Below are positions 8,433 through 17,115 of a stretch of DNA of 25,587 nucleotides, piece by piece. The stretch spans positions 1 through 25,587 of the forward strand of contig JWZX01003237.1 of the NCBI GenBank assembly GCA_001275005.1. Direction: 5' to 3'. Source of the DNA: Chrysochromulina tobinii. Lineage: Eukaryota; Haptophyta; Prymnesiales; Chrysochromulinaceae. The translations under genes were made by a program, and so were the position numbers. Each line of letters opens with the position of its first letter. Position 1 is the first letter of the stretch. The notes below the pieces were generated by a model. It was not told the origin of the DNA. It did not search any database and worked only from the letters and a program-made list of their open reading frames with translations.

Positions 8433-10079
8433 ATGTCTTCCGGATATGCCGGAGCTCAGTCCATGTACCAGAAGATGCTCGCCCAGAAGCAGGCCGCGGC
8501 CGCCGCGGCCGCGGGAGGTTCCTCCTCGTCCTCCGACGCGCCGCCCGCCGTGGCCAAAGGCCCGTCGCCGCCCGTGCTCTCTGTGCGCTCTGTCACACCG
8601 CCTGAGGCGCCGGTGGTGGTGCTCTTCGGATCGACCAACTACGCCGAGATGGGCAAGAAACCGGGCGCTGAAGCGATGCAGGCTATCAACCTCCGCGGTC
8701 CGCACCGGCTACTCGCGGGCTTCGGCGGCGCCCGCATCGTCTCCATCGCGACGGGTTGCACCTCAGCGCACGTGATCGCCATCGGCGCCGGCGGCGAGGC
8801 GTTCGCGTGGGGACGTAACGACAACGGGCAGCTCGGCCTCGGCGATGCGAGCGCCGCGCCGCGCCTCGCGCCCGAGCGCGTCGCGCTGCTGAAAGGCACG
8901 CCGATCTCGCGCGCCGCGACCGGTAAGGCGCACACCGTCTTTCTGAGCACTGAAGGCGAGCTGCTCGCGTGCGGCGCGTGCAAGCAGGGCGCGGTGGGCA
9001 ACGGCGTCAAGAAGGCCGAGCAGACGCCCACGCCCACACCCCTCGTACTGCCGAGCGGCGTGCGATTCGTCCACGTGGCGAGTGGCCAGAACTTCAACCT
9101 GGCCATCGACGCCGAGGGAGACGTTTGGTCGTGGGGCTGGTCCGAGTTCGGTGTGCTCGGGCACGGCACCGACGGCGAGTGGAACACCAAGGAAGGCTCC
9201 GTCAAGCTCTCGTACTCGGCCGAGACGGTGCCCAAGCGCATCAGCGCGCTCGCTGGCCTCGGGTGCGTCGACGTCGCGTGCGGCCAGCACCACTGCGCCG
9301 CGATCGACAGGGAGGGTGTGGTCTACACATGGGGCAACGGCGGGTACGGGCGGCTCGGGCACAAGGACCAGCAGGACCAGTGGACGCCCAAGTCGCTGCG
9401 CGATTCGTGCGTGCGCGCTCGCGAGGTGAGCTGCGGCAGCGCACACACGGCCGCCATCGGGTGGACCAAGCTTGCCAACGGCGACGTGTGCTGGGCAGCA
9501 AAGCCGTCCCTCTTCATGTGGGGGCGTGTCAAGGGCGCGTCGCAGAACGCGTGGATGTACCCGACGCCAGAAGAGGACATGCGCGGCTGGTCGATGAAGC
9601 ACATGAGCTGCGGCGCCTCTCACAACGTGGCGGCCGCCGACGCATCCGTGATAGCGTGGGGCTCCGCCTGCCTCTCTGGTGAGCTCGGATTCGGCTCCGA
9701 GGGCAAAAAGTCGTCGGCGCGACCGGACAAGGTTCTCGCGCTCGAGGGCGCGGCCGTCGCGCAGATCACGTGCGGCCTCGCCAACTCGATCCTGCTCGTC
9801 GAGCGCTCCGCAGCCGTCGACAAGCTGCCCGAGTGGGATCCGAGCTTAGCAGGCCCGCCTCCGGCCGCAGTAGACAGATCAAGCGCCGCCAACTCCGAGG
9901 GCGCCGCCGCCAGCGCCGCCGGCGCATCCAAGGCCGGCGCATCCAAGGCAAAGGGGAAGGCCGTGGCCAAGGGCAAGCGCGCCGTGGCCGACGAGCCCAA
10001 GGATGACGAGGACGAGGACGACCCAGACGAGGATTACAAGCCGGAGCCCACCGCGGCGAAGAAGAAGAGCAAGAAGTGA
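8433..10079 (+). CDS. RCC2: RCC2/TD-60-like RCC1-repeat protein
   Basis: 548 residues. The RCC1 beta-propeller spans about 60-460, with blade signatures such as AFAWGRNDNGQLGLGD (123-138), SWGWSEFGVLGHG (233-245) and YTWGNGGYGRLGH (298-310). Features specific to RCC2 rather than RCC1 are the start VVLFGSTNY...RGPHR (62-92), the WMYP...GW block (374-386), AAADASVIAWG (400-410) and the closing KLPEWDP (464-470). In animals RCC2 acts at centromeres and the spindle midzone and has been linked to small GTPase regulation. An Ala/Ser-rich head (1-55) precedes the propeller, and a charged tail (500-548) with Lys-rich patches and an acidic run (DDEDEDDPDED) may carry nuclear import signals. The start is the first ATG; the codon used by a longer frame at 8403 is GTG. 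WDR12 follows 399 bases downstream. Confidence 0.93.
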   Translation: MSSGYAGAQSMYQKMLAQKQAAAAAAAGGSSSSSDAPPAVAKGPSPPVLSVRSVTPPEAPVVVLFGSTNYAEMGKKPGAEAMQAINLRGPHRLLAGFGGARIVSIATGCTSAHVIAIGAGGEAFAWGRNDNGQLGLGDASAAPRLAPERVALLKGTPISRAATGKAHTVFLSTEGELLACGACKQGAVGNGVKKAEQTPTPTPLVLPSGVRFVHVASGQNFNLAIDAEGDVWSWGWSEFGVLGHGTDGEWNTKEGSVKLSYSAETVPKRISALAGLGCVDVACGQHHCAAIDREGVVYTWGNGGYGRLGHKDQQDQWTPKSLRDSCVRAREVSCGSAHTAAIGWTKLANGDVCWAAKPSLFMWGRVKGASQNAWMYPTPEEDMRGWSMKHMSCGASHNVAAADASVIAWGSACLSGELGFGSEGKKSSARPDKVLALEGAAVAQITCGLANSILLVERSAAVDKLPEWDPSLAGPPPAAVDRSSAANSEGAAASAAGASKAGASKAKGKAVAKGKRAVADEPKDDEDEDDPDEDYKPEPTAAKKKSKK

Positions 10080-10344
10080 GAGAGGTCTGCTCGAGAGCAC
10101 GAGCAGAGAAGAGAGGCACTTGCAGGGAGGAGGAGCGGAGCAGCGCCTGGGCGGCGGCGGCGGGCCGGCGGCGGAACCACGGGAGAAGAGGAGGCGTGGG
10201 CGCGCGGCGACCATGCACAGGTCAACGGCAATTCCACCGCACGAGGTAGTCGGTAAACGATAGGATATCGCTGAACAGAACACTTCCGCGGGGGCCAGCA
10301 GCTCAGCACAGCCAGTACGCACAGTACCGGACCGTAAAATTAGA

Positions 10345-10363
10345 GCGCGCGTGCGCGCGCGCG
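10345..10363. repeat. Alternating GC/GT run (possible Z-DNA)
   Basis: Nineteen bases of strictly alternating purine and pyrimidine (GCGCGCGTGCGC type), followed by a NotI-like GCGGCCGC. Such runs can adopt left-handed DNA under negative supercoiling, and this one lies about 115 bases upstream of the WDR12 start codon. Confidence 0.5.
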
Positions 10364-10387
10364 GCCGCGGCAATTCCTGCTGGAGAT

Positions 10388-10414
10388 TTGACTTGACTTG
10401 ACTTGACTTGACTT
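10388..10414 (+). repeat. TTGAC pentanucleotide microsatellite
   Basis: About five and a half perfect copies of TTGAC in tandem, in the WDR12 upstream region. It is probably variable in copy number between strains. Confidence 0.85.
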
Positions 10415-10478
10415 CTATTCGTCAGGAACCCGCGGCCAATCGGCGACGTGGATCGCAGGAAAGCCAGTCGCGCCCGCG

Positions 10479-11798
10479 ATGAGTCAGCAGACGACGCCGG
10501 CAGAGGATGGAAGCAAGGGTGCGCAGGTCCAAGTCAGCTTCGTTACGGAGCTCGACGACTTCCGTGTGTCGGACGCGCCTATCTTGTTGCCAACACGCCT
10601 GCGGCGTGCCGGTCTCAGTGAAGTGGTCAATCATCTTCTCGGAGGCACAACGCCACACCCATTCGACTTCTTGCTGAGCGGTCAACTACTGCGCGGCACG
10701 CTGGCTGATGGACTGCTGCGGCATGGCTTGACTGGCGAGGCCGCGGTCACTCTCCAGTATATCCTTTGCGTGCCACCGCCCAAGTCGGGACCCGTGCTAC
10801 CGCACAAAGACTGGGTTGCAGCTCTTGCGGCGCATCCGCGCGGTAGCGGGCTCTTGTTGTCGGGCTGCTACGATCATGCGGCTTACGTCTGGCATACGGC
10901 GGATCGGCAGATCGCGCTCAGCGGCCACACTGGTGCCGTAAAGGCTGTTGCGTGGCTTGCTGGCGGCAGCGAAGCCGATGGGCTGCGTGCGGCTACAGGG
11001 TCTAAGGACCACACGATCCGCCTTTGGAGTGTTGCAGCATCCGGCACTTCAGCGACAGCGGAGGCTGTCCTCACCGGGCACGTGAGCAGCGTCGAGGCCA
11101 TCGTCGCGAACCCAGCTGGTGATCGGATCTGCTCGGGCGCATGGGATGGCACCATGCTCCTCTGGGACGCAGGGGCTCCTCCCCAAACCGCGGAAGACTC
11201 GCCGCCGCCGCCAAAGAAGAAGCGCGGTCGAGGCGGCGCCGATAGCAACGAGGCGGCCAGTGCCGCGAGCGCACGCGCCCCTGTCGAGAGGAGCCCAGCC
11301 GACACACTGAGCGGCCACTCGAGCTCAGTGGCCGCTCTCTGCTGGCCAACGGCCGCGCTACTCTACTCGGGCTCATGGGATGGTACTGTGCGCGAGTGGC
11401 AACTGGACGTGGGCTCGCCGTCGGCGACGCTCACGGGGCAAGCGGCCGTGCTCTGTGTTGACGTATCGCTCAGCTCGGGGCTGATCGCGAGCGGCCACAC
11501 GGACCACGCGATGCGCCTCTGGGATTCACGTTTGCAGAGTGTGGCACCTGTGCTCTCGCTGCCTCATAGCGGCTGGGTCAGTGCGGCGAAATGGTGCGCC
11601 CAGCAGCCGCACCTGCTTGCGAGCGCGTGCTACGACGGGAGCGTGCGGCTGTGGGATGTGCGTTCGACGCTCCCTCTGCACGTGGTGAGTCAGCACGATG
11701 GCAAGGCCCTTTGCCTCACGTGGGATGGGGATGAGCGGCTGGCAAGCGGCGGTACGGATGCGGCTCTGCGACTCGCCTCCATCGCTCAGCCAGCCTGA
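10479..11798 (+). CDS. WDR12: Ribosome biogenesis protein WDR12/Ytm1
   Basis: 439 residues. The N-terminal NLE domain (about 17-88: VQVSFVTELDDFRVSDAPILLPTRL followed by GLSEVVNHLL and PFDFLLSGQLLRGTL) identifies WDR12/Ytm1 among WD40 proteins, together with Nle1. It is followed by seven WD repeats (about 105-436) with repeat ends such as DHTIRLWS (177-184), DGTMLLWD (223-230), DGTVREWQ (301-308), DHAMRLWD (342-349) and DGSVRLWD (386-393). WDR12 forms the PeBoW complex with PES1 and BOP1 in the nucleolus and is needed for 60S subunit maturation; its NLE domain is the docking site for the Midasin/Rea1 ATPase. A basic nuclear-signal-like segment PPPPKKKRGRGG (242-253) sits in the long loop between the third and fourth repeats. 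The length is close to that of the human and yeast proteins. The other possibility, Nle1, is less likely from the order of motifs and the length. Confidence 0.94.
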   Translation: MSQQTTPAEDGSKGAQVQVSFVTELDDFRVSDAPILLPTRLRRAGLSEVVNHLLGGTTPHPFDFLLSGQLLRGTLADGLLRHGLTGEAAVTLQYILCVPPPKSGPVLPHKDWVAALAAHPRGSGLLLSGCYDHAAYVWHTADRQIALSGHTGAVKAVAWLAGGSEADGLRAATGSKDHTIRLWSVAASGTSATAEAVLTGHVSSVEAIVANPAGDRICSGAWDGTMLLWDAGAPPQTAEDSPPPPKKKRGRGGADSNEAASAASARAPVERSPADTLSGHSSSVAALCWPTAALLYSGSWDGTVREWQLDVGSPSATLTGQAAVLCVDVSLSSGLIASGHTDHAMRLWDSRLQSVAPVLSLPHSGWVSAAKWCAQQPHLLASACYDGSVRLWDVRSTLPLHVVSQHDGKALCLTWDGDERLASGGTDAALRLASIAQPA

Positions 11799-12299
11799 GG
11801 CAGTTGCGTTGGTCGAGGTGGTGTCCGTGTGCGTATGGTGCGCGGTCCAGGGAGGGCCGGGAGCCTTTCCGCAGCGCGAGGCGGCGTGTGGCGGGGGGCA
11901 CGCGCGCGACGGCGCCAGCAGCGAGCGGGGGATCCGTGGCGGTGGGCAGACCTGCACATTGTTGATTGTTGTCGTCTGGCGAGTGACCCGACGCGACGCC
12001 GACGTCTCTTCTGTCCGCCACACGCCTGTACCCTTGGGCTTGGCGTGGTTGTAGGTTCGGTTGAATACGCGAATCACACGCGTCACGTAATATTCTCATG
12101 TACGAGTAGACGTGGTAAAAAGTATTCACTGATGACTGTTGACTCGGAAGGCGGTGTGCGTGGGGCACGGTGCGTGGGGCGCGGCCGTGCCCGCGGTCGG
12201 GTCGGGCGTGATCCGGTGTGAATATTCGACCTTTCGACGTTAACAAAAAGATAAGATTACCAAAAGGGCCACTGTGAAATGGTCCGTTCTTAGAGAATG
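11799..12299. other. Convergent 3' intergenic region
   Basis: WDR12 and the fucosyltransferase-like gene end towards each other across these 501 bases, so the stretch should hold both 3' untranslated regions. No gene is supported. An 11-base word GTGCGTGGGGC repeats at 12156-12166 and 12170-12180. The last 120 bases are AT-richer than the surroundings. Confidence 0.4.
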
Positions 12300-13619
12300 T
12301 CAGAATGCGAAGCCCTCAAGGGCAGCCCCTGGACGGAGGCGTCCTTCTCGCTCCAGATCGGGCGGCAGCACCGCTGGATTTGGTGTGCAGGACCAGCATC
12401 CGTGCGACGCCGTGCCATCGCCGTTGGCCAATCTGTCGTGAGCGACTGGGCGCAGCGAGTTCTCATTGTGAACGCCATTGACCCACACTCGCTCATCGGA
12501 GAGGTAGGGGCCGCGGTAGACGTCGTTGAGCACGTCGTATGCCACTGGCGGGTGCCGCTGTGTCGCCATCAACTCGGTTATAGCCATGGCGACGTTGGAG
12601 ATCTGCAAGCCAATAAAGGCGGCACATTGCGCCATGAGTAGAATTCCGGCGTAGAAGAAGATACCGTCGTCCGCCCATAGATCGGAGCCGCATTCGGCCT
12701 CGGCTTCGCGCGCCCTCCGCGACGCCCAAATCTCAGGATGCGCGATCAGCTTGCTGAGGTACTGATTTGCTGTCCTCTTCATCCCATTCACCAATCTGCC
12801 GCTATACATACCGTCGATACCGCTGGGTACGCAATGGCGCGGTGCGGGCGCAAGCTGAAAGAGCGGTCCACCTTGAGCAGTGAGGTTGATTTCTTTGTCG
12901 TCCGACATGTACAGCACTCGCTCCGCACCGATGATGGCTGCCACCCGACGGCCCCACGTCACAAAACTCGCCGGCTGGATGCGCCAGGAGTGATTCCGCA
13001 TGTGCTTCGGGTGCAGACTGTACTTGTCACCACGGCGCATGTGCATGGCTATTCGGCGGTGACGTGCGCCACCTCGGGAAAATCCCAGGACATTACCATA
13101 GTGCTCTAGTGCCTCGCGCAGCTCGGGTTGCGGCCGCATCACCCAGGACAGAACCGTGCCCATCACAAGGAGCTCGGACCGCAGGCCCGTGAGCTGTCCA
13201 ACGCGTTCGAGGGCAGCCGACGTATCATAGAGCGAAATCAACTGCCGGCCTATACTATCTCCGGGCCTCCAGCGGCAGTTCGACACAGGCAAGAAGTAGC
13301 ACTGCTCCGACGTGCGATTCTGCTTTGCGCACCAGTGGCGTAGTGTCAACCCTGTGTTGAGCTGCGACATGCGTACTGAAGGCCACCCATCGACCATTGT
13401 GCAGTTAGTTAGCACTGCCTGCAGCAGCGCCATGGCCAAACGTCGTCGATTTTGCATGGCACCTGCAAGGTGCACGCTGCGCTTCAAGCTGCACGTGGTT
13501 GCGCACTGGTTCTGATTCGCGACGATCATTGCACGCCAGGCAGCCAGGGACTGCTCCATACCGGGAGGTGGCACCGCCGTGCTCCAGAAGTCGGTGATCA
13601 GGCCGCTAGAAGCTGCCAT
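12300..13619 (-). CDS. GT23-like (alpha-1,6-fucosyltransferase/FUT8-type) glycosyltransferase
   Basis: 439 residues. The motif IAMHMRRGDKYSLHPKHM (190-207) matches the HxRR-[TG]-DK signature of the fucosyltransferase superfamily that includes FUT8 and NodZ (GT23), where the arginines contact GDP-fucose. A second block, AAFIGLQISNVAMAITELMATQRHP (333-357), followed by YDVLNDVYRG (361-370), corresponds to the FUT8 region with SSQVCRVAYEIMQT and the later LDDIYY stretch. VLYMSDDKE (235-243) matches the strand before it. FUT8 adds core fucose to N-glycans in the Golgi. The protein has about a dozen cysteines, mainly in its N-terminal third, fitting a luminal enzyme. Yet no signal anchor is present: the frame is closed by a stop 43 bases upstream of the ATG. 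Either a first exon is missing or the start lies elsewhere. GT65/GT68-type O-fucosyltransferases share the HxRRGD motif and are the main alternative. Confidence 0.75.
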   Translation of the reverse strand: MAASSGLITDFWSTAVPPPGMEQSLAAWRAMIVANQNQCATTCSLKRSVHLAGAMQNRRRLAMALLQAVLTNCTMVDGWPSVRMSQLNTGLTLRHWCAKQNRTSEQCYFLPVSNCRWRPGDSIGRQLISLYDTSAALERVGQLTGLRSELLVMGTVLSWVMRPQPELREALEHYGNVLGFSRGGARHRRIAMHMRRGDKYSLHPKHMRNHSWRIQPASFVTWGRRVAAIIGAERVLYMSDDKEINLTAQGGPLFQLAPAPRHCVPSGIDGMYSGRLVNGMKRTANQYLSKLIAHPEIWASRRAREAEAECGSDLWADDGIFFYAGILLMAQCAAFIGLQISNVAMAITELMATQRHPPVAYDVLNDVYRGPYLSDERVWVNGVHNENSLRPVAHDRLANGDGTASHGCWSCTPNPAVLPPDLEREGRLRPGAALEGFAF

Positions 13620-13641
13620 GACGAAACGCTCGACTTTTCGT

Positions 13642-13662
13642 TGCGTGCGTGCGTGCGTGCGT
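13642..13662. repeat. TGCG tetranucleotide microsatellite
   Basis: Five copies of TGCG plus one base, in the presumed 5' leader of the fucosyltransferase-like gene, where they read as CGCA on the minus strand. Confidence 0.85.
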
Positions 13663-13814
13663 CACACCGCAACGTCGCGTGCGCCACCATAAAATCGCGA
13701 ATGACCGGTACGGTACCGGTAGCGAGATTCCGCAGTGGTTTCAAGTCGTACTTCAACGTACAGTACGTGGCATACCGGTCAGGTAGTTTTGTGTGCCTTG
13801 TGTCTGTCCCGTGA

Positions 13815-13858
13815 GTGTCCCGGCTCCCCCCGGTGTTTTTGAACCGGGGAGCCGGGGA
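13815..13858. repeat. Dispersed hairpin motif, fullest copy
   Basis: The arms CCCGGCTCCCC (13819-13829) and GGGGAGCCGGG (13846-13856) pair perfectly over 11 bases. GGT/ACC extend the stem inside after a two-base CC bulge, around a short T-rich loop. Related sequence occurs at 8179-8198 (inverted), 8306-8326 and 18565-18595, always between genes. Confidence 0.7.
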
Positions 13859-14065
13859 ACCTCAAGAACCGAGAACGCCGACCCTTCACCGAGACGCCAC
13901 ACGTGCACGACCACACCAACCCCTGGCGTCGAGCCTGAAGCTCATGGCGGGGGCGGCGAGAAGGATGGTAGTCGCGTCCGCAGGACAATGGCCGCGGATA
14001 GAGCCGCACGCCGTGAGCTCTCGTCGCGACGCCATCCGTGTCATCGACCTCGAGTCTCCACATCT

Positions 14066-16957
14066 TCAGCGCACGATCGACTGTTTGTGCAGCAACAGCG
14101 CGCGATCGAGCTTGACCAGCTGCAGTGCCTCACGGTAGAGAGGTGGGAGCACCGGCGCCGATCTCGCATCCCCATCGTCTGTGTGGCCGTACTCCTCCTC
14201 CTCCTCGGCGAGAAGGCGCAGCACGGCACCAACCATCTTGCGCCAGTGTGGCCGAAAGCAGGGCACCGTGAGGACGAGGGCATCTGCGAGCGCACGCACG
14301 AGCTCGCGCTCGGACGGAGGCGGCGCGCCCTCGGCGGCGGCAAGCTGCTGCTGCTGGAGCGCGTGGTCGAGTACGAGCCGGCCGAGGGCGCGCAGGGTGT
14401 GCACCATCGCCATCTGGCCTAGCGATGGATGGCCTGCCGCGTAGAGGGGCTGCGGCGCCACACGCCAGCGCCATGCGTCCGCCACCTTGGGCGTGGCTTG
14501 CACGAGCATCACGAAGGAGCCCAGAGCATAAAAGGCCTCGCAGACGCCCTTCTGTAGAGGCGGCTGTGCATCAGTCACTCGCGGTGGTGGCAACGCCGCC
14601 TTGGCGATCCCGGTCGCCTCCTTACCGGTCGCCTCCTCTTCCGCCGCCGTCTCAGCCCACACGCGTTGCAAGGCCGTCTGGGGCCCGAAGAAGATGGTAC
14701 GGAGCCCAGCAGCCTCGCCTGCGGCACTCAGCTCGGTGAAGTCGACGTCCGTGGTTAGGTCGCACCAGCCCGGTCGGCGGAGCGCGAGCGCGGCGCCCTG
14801 CCCACGCGCCGCTGGTAGCCGCGACCGCACGCGCATGCCAGAGGCACTCCGTGCAGCAGCAGCGGCAGCCAGGGCGGCGGCGGCAGCGGAGCGCCCTTTG
14901 GCCGCATCGGCCGGCGCCACTGCCGGTGGCACGCGGCGTGCAGCGTTGATGAGGGTCGCAGCATCGGCGCCGTAATCGATGGTGAGCACCGCCGCCTCGT
15001 CCAGCAACGCGGCCAACCCCTGCGCGAGTCTCGGCAGCGCTGGGCTCGGGTAGAGCTCCATCCGCTCCCCGTCGGGCCGATGACGCAGCGCCGAGAGCAG
15101 CAGAGGCGTGTGAGCTCGCAGCCAGCGGTCCAGTGCCGCCGTCGCGTTGCTGAACGAGGCGGCGGTGCCCACGTCATCTGATGCCATGCACCCCTCGGCA
15201 CGCGAGGAGGCGGGCTCGTCGAGACTGACGACCTCGAAGGCTTCGGCGATCCGCACGGCGCGATCGAGCGCCGCCTCGAGAGGGCTTCCGTAACCGTCGG
15301 CCGCGTCTGGCTGCGTGGCCAGCAGCGACTCCGGCACGGGTGCGGTGTTGGCACGGCAGCAGCGCCCCTTGAGTGCACGGTACGCGTCGCGAGAGAGGTG
15401 GAGCCATTCGGAAGGAGCGGCGGCTGTGTCGCCAGTGATGCTCAGCCAACCCAGCGGCCGCGCAGGCGAGGCCCTCGTGCGCACGCTCGGCAGCACTGCG
15501 CTCAGGCTGGACCATGTGCGAGCGAGCAGCGGCGACTCGGTGCCCAGCACAGCGCCCAGAGAGTCAGACGGGACGCGCGGCGGTGGCGGCGACGGTGGCG
15601 GTGGCGGCGGCGGCGGCTGGTGTAACCACTCATCGAGCGCGGCGGCGGCGGCGGGCAGCAGCTGCTCACTCGCATACCCAACTTCCCACAGGCCGGAACG
15701 TTCACCCGCGAGCAGCGCCGAGCGGTGGGCACGTGATGAAACCACAACAGACTCGAGGTCGAGCGCCGTCGCGAGCACTTCGTCACTCGCCTCGACGAGG
15801 GAGCGCAGCGCGTCGAGCCGGATGAGGGGCAGCACGTACGCGCGCTGCAGCCGCAGCCGCTGCGCCGCTGCGCCGAAACCACCGCTCGGCGCGGCGACGG
15901 AGGCGGACGCAGCGGCAGCAGGCGTGGCAGTGGGCGGCGCGGGCGGTGCAGCGGACGGGCCGCGCGCGCTCACGAGCACCTTCTCTACGCCGAATGCGTC
16001 CGGCAGCTCGTTGCTGATGACCGCTCCGCGCAGCATAGGAGGCTCTGCTGACGTGCGACCCGCTGCGGCCGCGCGCTGCCGAGCGACTGCCTGCAGCGTC
16101 TGGCGCAGGGCGCAGCCGGCGAGATCCTGCGCGTCGGCGGGGACGACGTACAGCCGGCCAGCATCGACGAAGTGCTGGTTCGTCTTCGCCTGCACCACGC
16201 GCAACGAACCCGAGCGCTCGCCGATGACGTAGCAGAGGACGTCCCAAAAGAGTGCTGGTAGCTGCGCCTCGCAGTGCTCTAGGATGTCGTGCGCCAGCAC
16301 GCCCGTGCCCGCCCCGAGCTCGACGATAAGGAAGGGAGCGTCCGTGGGTGCGCCCATCGCGCGCCAGAGCGAGCAAAGCCGGTCCGCGAGCATTGCACCG
16401 AACGCAGGTCGCATCGAGACGGGGAAGGTGGTGAAGTCGGCGGTGTCGGCGCACTCGCCGAAGATGACGCGCCCATCCGTGTAGTAGCCCCAATCGGGAT
16501 CGTGCAGCGAGTCCTCCTGGAAGTCGCACCAGGAGATGAAGCGCGGCGCGGGAGGTGGTAACAGAGGCAAGATGCGGCGGAAACCTTTTAAGTAGCGGGT
16601 GAGGTGCTTTGGGCTCCATGTCTCCGAGAGTGGCGGCGGCGACGTGCTGCTCGCATTGCTGACCTCGACACCAGCGGTGGGGCTATCACGCGGCGACGCC
16701 GCTCCCGGCGAGAGGGATGGAAGTGTGGCAAGCACGTCCGCAAGCGAACGAGCCGTCCAGCGTTCGGAGAGCGAGCGCATGAGTCTTGGCAGCGACTGGT
16801 GGCGGAGGCGCCGCCAGAAGAGAGCGAGGATCGTGATACCAACCATGGTGCGTAGCTTGATCAAGGCGGCTGAGCGATCCGCCATCACGGAGCGCGATTT
16901 GCGTGAATTGATGCGCCTTGCCAAGTTTGAGCGTTGACGAAACGCCGCCCGACACAT
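14066..16957 (-). CDS. Large MidA/NDUFAF7-like SAM-dependent methyltransferase
   Basis: 963 residues from the first ATG. The family (Methyltransf_28, COG1565) includes NDUFAF7, a mitochondrial arginine methyltransferase that modifies NDUFS2 during complex I assembly. Family blocks in order: FISWCDFQEDSLHDPDWGYYTDGR (140-163), DFTTFPVSMRPAFGAMLADRL (174-194), the SAM motif LIVELGAGTGVLAHDIL (210-226), VISNELPDAFGVEKV (313-327), AVLTIDYG (656-663) and DFTELSAAGEAAGLRTIFFGPQTAL (739-763). The N-terminus is rich in Arg without acidic residues (1-23), like a mitochondrial leader, then has a short hydrophobic piece (VGITILALFW, 39-48). The protein is roughly twice the usual length. Most of the excess lies between 328 and 655 (Ala/Pro/Ser-rich, with a poly-Pro run at 448-460) and in a C-terminal extension (about 800-963). 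An ATG at 16885 is an alternative start. Specific NDUFAF7 orthology is probable but not certain. Confidence 0.87.
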   Translation of the reverse strand: MCRAAFRQRSNLARRINSRKSRSVMADRSAALIKLRTMVGITILALFWRRLRHQSLPRLMRSLSERWTARSLADVLATLPSLSPGAASPRDSPTAGVEVSNASSTSPPPLSETWSPKHLTRYLKGFRRILPLLPPPAPRFISWCDFQEDSLHDPDWGYYTDGRVIFGECADTADFTTFPVSMRPAFGAMLADRLCSLWRAMGAPTDAPFLIVELGAGTGVLAHDILEHCEAQLPALFWDVLCYVIGERSGSLRVVQAKTNQHFVDAGRLYVVPADAQDLAGCALRQTLQAVARQRAAAAGRTSAEPPMLRGAVISNELPDAFGVEKVLVSARGPSAAPPAPPTATPAAAASASVAAPSGGFGAAAQRLRLQRAYVLPLIRLDALRSLVEASDEVLATALDLESVVVSSRAHRSALLAGERSGLWEVGYASEQLLPAAAAALDEWLHQPPPPPPPPSPPPPRVPSDSLGAVLGTESPLLARTWSSLSAVLPSVRTRASPARPLGWLSITGDTAAAPSEWLHLSRDAYRALKGRCCRANTAPVPESLLATQPDAADGYGSPLEAALDRAVRIAEAFEVVSLDEPASSRAEGCMASDDVGTAASFSNATAALDRWLRAHTPLLLSALRHRPDGERMELYPSPALPRLAQGLAALLDEAAVLTIDYGADAATLINAARRVPPAVAPADAAKGRSAAAAALAAAAAARSASGMRVRSRLPAARGQGAALALRRPGWCDLTTDVDFTELSAAGEAAGLRTIFFGPQTALQRVWAETAAEEEATGKEATGIAKAALPPPRVTDAQPPLQKGVCEAFYALGSFVMLVQATPKVADAWRWRVAPQPLYAAGHPSLGQMAMVHTLRALGRLVLDHALQQQQLAAAEGAPPPSERELVRALADALVLTVPCFRPHWRKMVGAVLRLLAEEEEEYGHTDDGDARSAPVLPPLYREALQLVKLDRALLLHKQSIVR

Positions 16958-17115
16958 GAGATCAATTGTACATGGATCCGGGGAACTAGGACTGATTAGC
17001 GACGGTAACGTTGCGCCAGTAGTTTTCCGGTCTTTCGTCACCCCAAAATGGAACGCGAAGCGGTCGCGACGCGAAGCAATCGACTATTCGGAGTCACGCT
17101 CAGTATTTCACGCCG
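16958..17115. promoter_or_regulatory. Short divergent promoter region with a possible uORF
   Basis: Only 158 bases separate the divergent starts of the methyltransferase and PC-esterase-like genes, so they probably share regulatory sequence. An ATG at 17048 on the plus strand opens a 30-codon frame ending at 17140, which overlaps the ATG at 17116 in another frame. If transcription starts upstream of 17048 this would be an upstream ORF able to reduce translation. No TATA element was seen. Confidence 0.4.

Larger units (their letters stand above)
10080..10478. promoter_or_regulatory. RCC2-WDR12 intergenic region with simple repeats
   Basis: No gene is supported in these 399 bases. It holds the RCC2 3' end and the WDR12 promoter. 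Seen are a GTACCGGACCGTA word (10324-10336), an alternating purine-pyrimidine GC/GT run (10345-10363) and a TTGAC pentanucleotide repeat (10388-10414), the last 65 bases before the WDR12 ATG. Confidence 0.4.
13620..14065. promoter_or_regulatory. Intergenic region with palindromes and dispersed hairpin
   Basis: These 446 bases lie between two minus-strand genes and should hold the 3' end of the methyltransferase gene and the promoter of the fucosyltransferase-like gene. They contain a TGCG tetranucleotide run (13642-13662), a 17-base palindrome with arms ACCGGTAC/GTACCGGT (13704-13720), a 13-base one with arms ACGTAC/GTACGT (13756-13768) and the dispersed hairpin motif (13815-13858). No gene is supported. 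Confidence 0.5.
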
